A program made the translations under genes and the position numbers. From NCBI GenBank assembly GCA_028709105.1, contig JAQVYD010000011.1, positions 1 to 9,848 of the forward strand: a stretch of DNA of 9,848 nt. The letters run 5' to 3'. The notes under the pieces are model-generated. The model saw only the letters and a program-made list of their open reading frames with translations. It was not told the DNA's origin and did not search any database. Origin of the DNA: Clostridia bacterium (GTDB lineage: Bacteria; Bacillota; Peptococcia; DRI-13; DTU073). Shown here piece after piece: positions 7,190 through 9,848 of the stretch (its first letter is position 1; every line of letters starts with the position of its first letter).

Positions 7190-7798
7190 ATGAATTGGGC
7201 GATTATCGCTGTAGTCAGCACGATTTTATTTGTTTTCTATTTTTTCCGGCGTTTTGAAAAAGCAGAGGTTTCGGCTAAAGAAATTGCGCTTATCGCGACG
7301 ATGACTACTCTCGCTGCCATTATGCGGGTGCCTTTTGCTGTTTTTCCGAGTGTTCAGCCCACTACTTTCTTGGTGATGATTACCGGTTATGTTTTTGGCG
7401 CTCAGACCGGGTTCGTGGTGGGTGCTTTAACTGCTTTGGTTTCTAATTTCTTTTTAGGTCAGGGCCCGTGGACTCTTTGGCAGATGTTAGGTTGGGGTAT
7501 CTGCGGTAGTATTGCTGCTCTTTTGGCGAAACAGGAAAAAGGTTTTAATTTAAAAAATTTTACTGCGCTGGCTGCCTTTTGCGGGTATTTTTTTGGTTGG
7601 ATTATGAATATCTGGCATTGGGTTGGTTTTGTCTATCCCCTGAATATGAAGACTTTTTTAGCGACCTATGTAGCCAGTTTCCCTTTTGATACTTTGCATG
7701 TGCTTGGCAATATCGCTTTTTCTGCTGTTTTTGGACAAACTTTTTATACGGTGCTGAAACGTTTTCAACGGAAATTTAGGGTTGTTTTTTTCAAGTAA
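7190..7798 (+). CDS. ECF transporter substrate-binding (S) subunit, CbrT-like
   Basis: This 202-residue, strongly hydrophobic protein has about six membrane segments and the size of an ECF S subunit, the part that binds the vitamin. Recognisable family stretches are EIALIATMTTLAAIMRVPF (31-49), QPTTFLVMITGYVFG (56-70) and NFFLGQGPWTLWQMLGWGICG (86-106). The QPTTF...LGQGPWT.WQM pattern is what I associate with S subunits of the CbrT-type (predicted cobalamin/cobamide) group; this assignment is from memory and is the weakest step. The ATG at 7190 is chosen because it puts the first membrane helix at the N-terminus. A TTG at 7139 would add 17 residues and run through the G-rich repeats, but it lacks a good ribosome binding site. 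The gene follows the T, A-A' and toroid genes and completes the transporter. Confidence 0.85.
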   Translation: MNWAIIAVVSTILFVFYFFRRFEKAEVSAKEIALIATMTTLAAIMRVPFAVFPSVQPTTFLVMITGYVFGAQTGFVVGALTALVSNFFLGQGPWTLWQMLGWGICGSIAALLAKQEKGFNLKNFTALAAFCGYFFGWIMNIWHWVGFVYPLNMKTFLATYVASFPFDTLHVLGNIAFSAVFGQTFYTVLKRFQRKFRVVFFK

Positions 7799-7809
7799 TT
7801 AAAAAGTTT

Positions 7810-7826
7810 TAATGCTTTCCGCATTA
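7810..7826 (+). terminator. Possible weak hairpin terminator after the S-subunit gene
   Basis: TAATGC (7810-7815) pairs with GCATTA (7821-7826) around a 5-base loop, 12 bases after the stop codon at 7796-7798. The following tract CTCTGTTTTG is only partly T-rich and the stem is A/T-rich, so termination would be weak at best. Confidence 0.25.
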
Positions 7827-7873
7827 CTCTGTTTTGTGGTAGTATTTTAAGTAGGTAGGTTGTACTAAGAGAT

Positions 7874-7880
7874 GAGGGGG
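7874..7880 (+). promoter_or_regulatory. Ribosome binding site GAGGGGG for the YchF-like gene
   Basis: GAGGGGG lies 9 bases before the GTG at 7890. It overlaps the alternative ATG at 7872, which has no comparable site upstream. This supports the GTG start, which also yields the normal YchF N-terminus (MKIGLIGLP). Confidence 0.65.
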
Positions 7881-7889
7881 AAGTTTGCG

Positions 7890-8969
7890 GTGAAAATAGG
7901 GCTAATTGGTTTACCGTTGACAGGTAAAACTACGTTTTTCAATCTCCTGACTAGGGGGAAAGCGGAGATAGGGGCAGGTAAACTTGAGGCAAATATCGGG
8001 ACAGCAAGGGTTCCTGACCAGAGGATTAATTTTTTGAGTGACCTTTATCAACCGCGTAAAACGATCTATGCGCAGATTGATTTTATTGATATTGCCGGGC
8101 TGGTGTCCAGTCAGGAAGGACAAAAATCCGGGGCGGGTAAATTTTTGAATGATGTGCGGGTTTGTGATGCCTTAGTCCATGTTTTACGGGCATTTCGCAA
8201 TCCGCATATAGTGCACGTGCAGGAAGAGTTAAATCCGGCTAAAGATTTGGAAACAGTGGAGATGGAGCTTCTCTTTGCTGATATGGAGCTAATGGAAAAA
8301 AGGATGGAACGGATCCGTACCGGCAAAAAGATGACGAAAGAGGATCAAGCGGAATTAGAACGCTTGGAAAAATGTTTTGCTGTACTGGAAGAAGGAAAAT
8401 CTATGCGTGATGTGGATCTTTCTGAAGAAGAAAGAAACGCGATGAAAAATTATGCTTTTCTCACCGAAAAGCCACGTTTAGCTGTGGTCAATTTAGATGA
8501 AGAACAGTTTAAAAAGAAGGATTATCCACAGCGTGAAGAATTGGCGGCTTTATGTAAGGAGAAAAACATGCCGCTTTTAGAAATTTGCGCACAAATGGAA
8601 TGGGAAATTAGTGAATTGGGGGAAGAAGACAAGGCTCTCTTTATGGCTGATTTAGGGTTAACAGAAGCGGGGATTGAGCTTTTAGCCCGTAATGTTTATG
8701 AGCATTTGGGGTTGATTCCTTTCTTTACGGTGGGTGAAGATGAAGTCAGGGCTTGGACGATTGCACAAGGAACAATAGCGAAAGAAGCTGCCGGAAAAAT
8801 CCATTCGGACATTGAGCGAGGTTTTATCAGGGCGGAAGTCGTGAAATATCAGGACATTCAGGAATTAGGCACGATGGCGAAAGTAAAAGAAAAAGGTCTT
8901 TTCCGTTTGGAAGGAAAAACTTATGTAGTGGAAGATGGTGATATCATAAATTTCCGTTTCAATGTATAA
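7890..8969 (+). CDS. YchF/OLA1-family GTP-binding protein, divergent paralogue
   Basis: The 359-residue product has the length of YchF proteins (about 363), which are Obg-related P-loop NTPases that associate with ribosomes and often prefer ATP. Features seen: P-loop G7-LPLTGKT (7-14), DIAGLV (67-72) with Leu71 at the place where Ras-like proteins have the catalytic Gln, the NxxE-type base-recognition motif NLDE (201-204), a charged helical insert at about 118-185, and a C-terminal TGS domain (276-358: FFTVGEDEVRAWTIAQGT, AAGKIHSDIERGFIRAE, EGKTYVVEDGDIINFRFNV). Two places differ from the usual family sequence: LTGKTT in place of NVGKST in the P-loop, and SSQEGQKSGAGKFL in place of the usual KGASKGEGLGNKFL after DIAGLV. 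That suggests a paralogue, not the housekeeping ychF. The GTG start at 7890 is preferred over the ATG at 7872. It is probably a separate unit from the transporter genes. Confidence 0.88.
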   Translation: MKIGLIGLPLTGKTTFFNLLTRGKAEIGAGKLEANIGTARVPDQRINFLSDLYQPRKTIYAQIDFIDIAGLVSSQEGQKSGAGKFLNDVRVCDALVHVLRAFRNPHIVHVQEELNPAKDLETVEMELLFADMELMEKRMERIRTGKKMTKEDQAELERLEKCFAVLEEGKSMRDVDLSEEERNAMKNYAFLTEKPRLAVVNLDEEQFKKKDYPQREELAALCKEKNMPLLEICAQMEWEISELGEEDKALFMADLGLTEAGIELLARNVYEHLGLIPFFTVGEDEVRAWTIAQGTIAKEAAGKIHSDIERGFIRAEVVKYQDIQELGTMAKVKEKGLFRLEGKTYVVEDGDIINFRFNV

Positions 8970-8979
8970 ATATATATTA

Positions 8980-9018
8980 AAAACCTTCTGTTGGGGTATC
9001 CTAAAAACAGGAGGTTTT
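8980..9018 (+). promoter_or_regulatory. 13-bp hairpin that sequesters the ribosome binding site of the downstream small gene
   Basis: AAAACCTTCTGTT (8980-8992) pairs with AACAGGAGGTTTT (9006-9018) through 13 positions including one G-U, around a 13-base loop. The 3' arm contains the AGGAGG (9009-9014) that serves the ATG at 9021. The hairpin begins 10 bases after the YchF-like stop codon. It could act as a weak terminator (only four T at the end of the arm), as a translation-blocking structure on read-through mRNA, or both. Confidence 0.6.
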
Positions 9019-9020
9019 GC

Positions 9021-9197
9021 ATGATGACTGTTAATTTTTTCCGGATGGCCGGCGGGTGTCCTCATTTTGATTCTGTCAGGTCGGCCAGAGGGCTGGAATT
9101 AGGCAATGTTCCTTCCCGAGATTCTTTACCACGTTGTAATCATTGTGCCCATTGGCAGGGTGGACAGTGTGATTTATTTCTGGCTAAAGGCAAGTGA
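9021..9197 (+). CDS. Small Cys/His-rich protein, 58 residues, function unknown
   Basis: The start is ATG 9021 (or the next codon, ATG 9024), 6 bases after a perfect AGGAGG. A TTG at 8991 in the same frame lacks a site and lies within the hairpin. Cysteines are at 13, 39, 42 and 50, with histidines at 15, 41 and 44: GGCPHF near the N-terminus and RCNHCAHWQGGQC near the C-terminus. The CxxC and following Cys suggest binding of one zinc or iron ion. There is no signal peptide or membrane segment. I do not recognise a named family. The strong ribosome binding site and patterned Cys residues make it a likely real gene. It sits alone between a YchF-like GTPase and a Nudix-like gene. Confidence 0.68.
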   Translation: MMTVNFFRMAGGCPHFDSVRSARGLELGNVPSRDSLPRCNHCAHWQGGQCDLFLAKGK

Positions 9198-9228
9198 AAA
9201 TACTTCTTTATTTCTTGTTGATTTTTTT

Positions 9229-9256
9229 GCAGGAGAACTCCTTTATCCTGTCGAAC
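9229..9256 (+). promoter_or_regulatory. Sigma-H-like promoter for the Nudix-like gene
   Basis: The -35 candidate GCAGGAGAA (9229-9237) and the -10 candidate GTCGAAC (9250-9256) are separated by 12 bases. This fits the Bacillus sigma-H consensus (RnAGGAwWW, 11-12 bases, RnnGAAT) with a G at one W position and a C for the final T. No good sigma-A pair is seen here. AGGAG-AA-CTCCT (9231-9242) forms a small palindrome over the -35 and could be an operator. Confidence 0.55.
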
Positions 9257-9283
9257 ATAGTATTAAACTATAAAGAATAGTAT

Positions 9284-9289
9284 AGGAGG
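9284..9289 (+). promoter_or_regulatory. Ribosome binding site AGGAGG for the Nudix-like gene
   Basis: A perfect AGGAGG lies 7 bases before the ATG at 9297 and fixes that start. Confidence 0.8.
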
Positions 9290-9296
9290 ATTTGCT

Positions 9297-9737
9297 ATGT
9301 TGACGAGGGAATGTGCGGGTGGTGTGGTTTTCATTGACAACAGAGTGTTTATCCTAAAAAATCATAAACAAGAATGGGTTTTACCGAAAGGTGTGATTAG
9401 AAATAAACAGTTGGCCTTAGATATAGCCTTAGAGAGAGTGAAAATTGAAGGCGGAGTTGAGGCTAACGTAATTTCCCCTGCCGGTGAGACTAGTTATGAA
9501 TTCTATTCTTATTCGCGTAAAATACCGGTTTGTAATAAAATTGACTGGTTTATCATGGAAGCAACAAGCGACTCCTTTTCCATTAATAAAGAGCAGGGCT
9601 TTACCGATGGCGGTTTTTTCCCCATTGATGAGGCCTTAGAAAAAATAACCTATAGCCAAGATAAATCCTTAGTTCGTTTAGCTTTTCGTAAGTATAATTT
9701 TTATCGCAATCAGAAACTGGCGGAAACGGTTGGTTGA
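9297..9737 (+). CDS. Nudix-fold protein with degenerate Nudix box
   Basis: The 146-residue cytosolic protein starts like a Nudix hydrolase (ECAGGVVF, then W27-VLPKG) and keeps the overall order of the fold (YEFYSYS, KIDWFIMEA, GFFPIDEALEKI). The Nudix box would be residues 32-54, but against GX5EX7REUXEEXGU the first Glu is Gln38, the RE pair is reversed to E46-R47, and the EE pair is I50-E51. Only Gly32, Glu51 and Gly53 match at key places, so most metal-binding glutamates are lost. Catalysis is doubtful, and a ligand-sensing or protein-binding role is possible. The WVLPKG stretch resembles diadenosine-polyphosphate-type Nudix members, but that does not prove a substrate. The gene appears monocistronic, between a sigma-H-like promoter and an intrinsic terminator. 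Fold assignment is confident; function is unknown. Confidence 0.83.
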   Translation: MLTRECAGGVVFIDNRVFILKNHKQEWVLPKGVIRNKQLALDIALERVKIEGGVEANVISPAGETSYEFYSYSRKIPVCNKIDWFIMEATSDSFSINKEQGFTDGGFFPIDEALEKITYSQDKSLVRLAFRKYNFYRNQKLAETVG

Positions 9738-9761
9738 AAAGAAGTAAAGCTTAGTAAGCAG

Positions 9762-9793
9762 AAAAAAGGTATGAGATGTCTCGTACCTTTTTT
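9762..9793 (+). terminator. Intrinsic terminator after the Nudix-like gene
   Basis: AAAAAAGGTATGAG (9762-9775) pairs with CTCGTACCTTTTTT (9780-9793) through 14 positions with one G-U, around the 4-base loop ATGT, ending in six T. The A-run on the 5' side makes it likely to work in both directions. Confidence 0.88.
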
Positions 9794-9827
9794 AATATGA
9801 TTTTTTATGTAGTTTTTGCTCTATTTT

Positions 9828-9836
9828 TGGTATAAT
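9828..9836 (+). promoter_or_regulatory. Extended -10 promoter for the gene beyond the window
   Basis: TGGTATAAT is a perfect extended -10 (TGnTATAAT) downstream of the terminator. The T-rich sequence upstream has no convincing -35 hexamer. It would drive a + strand gene starting past base 9848. Confidence 0.55.
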
Positions 9837-9848
9837 GTACTTTGCAGT

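Noticed and set aside
7799..7889. Sigma-A promoter for the YchF-like gene (TATTTT at 7843-7848)
   Set aside because: The -10 is weak and no -35 at proper spacing is convincing, so it is not listed as a feature.

Overview
This window looks like the chromosome of a low-to-mid G+C, Gram-positive-type anaerobe, most likely a spore-forming clostridial member of the Firmicutes such as the Peptococcaceae. The hints are strong AGGAGG-type ribosome binding sites, a lipoprotein with a Ser/Thr/Lys-rich tether, an extracellular protein ending in copper-amine-oxidase-N (stalk) repeats, a sigma-H-like promoter, and a fused double-ATPase ECF transporter subunit. All nine genes lie on the + strand and no gene-free gap exceeds about 100 bases.

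Region 1 (1-7798) is one tightly packed gene set of six genes: (a) the 3' part of a large secreted protein with an alpha/alpha-toroid region, a BIG2-like Ig domain, a DUF4430 (transcobalamin C-terminal-like) domain and a stalk; (b) a DUF4430 lipoprotein; (c) an EcfT membrane subunit; (d) a fused EcfA-EcfA' ATPase; (e) a secreted stand-alone alpha/alpha-toroid protein; (f) an ECF substrate-binding S subunit. Genes c/d overlap by 28 bases and d/e by 4 bases (GTGA), and the others are 19 to 76 bases apart. In animals, intrinsic factor and transcobalamin consist of exactly an alpha6/alpha6 toroid plus the beta domain related to DUF4430. The parsimonious reading is a cell-surface corrinoid (vitamin B12-like) capture system feeding an ECF importer whose S subunit resembles the CbrT-type family. 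The substrate is inferred; no riboswitch is visible because the operon start lies outside the window.

Region 2 (7799-8992) holds a divergent paralogue of the YchF/OLA1 GTPase. Region 3 (8980-9197) has a strong hairpin that buries the ribosome binding site of a 58-residue Cys/His-rich protein. Region 4 (9198-9848) has a sigma-H-like promoter, a Nudix-fold protein with a badly eroded Nudix box, a clear intrinsic terminator, and an extended -10 promoter pointing out of the window.

Two non-coding structures stand out. A 103-bp REP/MITE-like palindromic element sits in frame inside the linker between the two ATPase domains of the ECF subunit. A G-rich 13-bp tandem repeat with a third partial copy lies just before the S-subunit gene.
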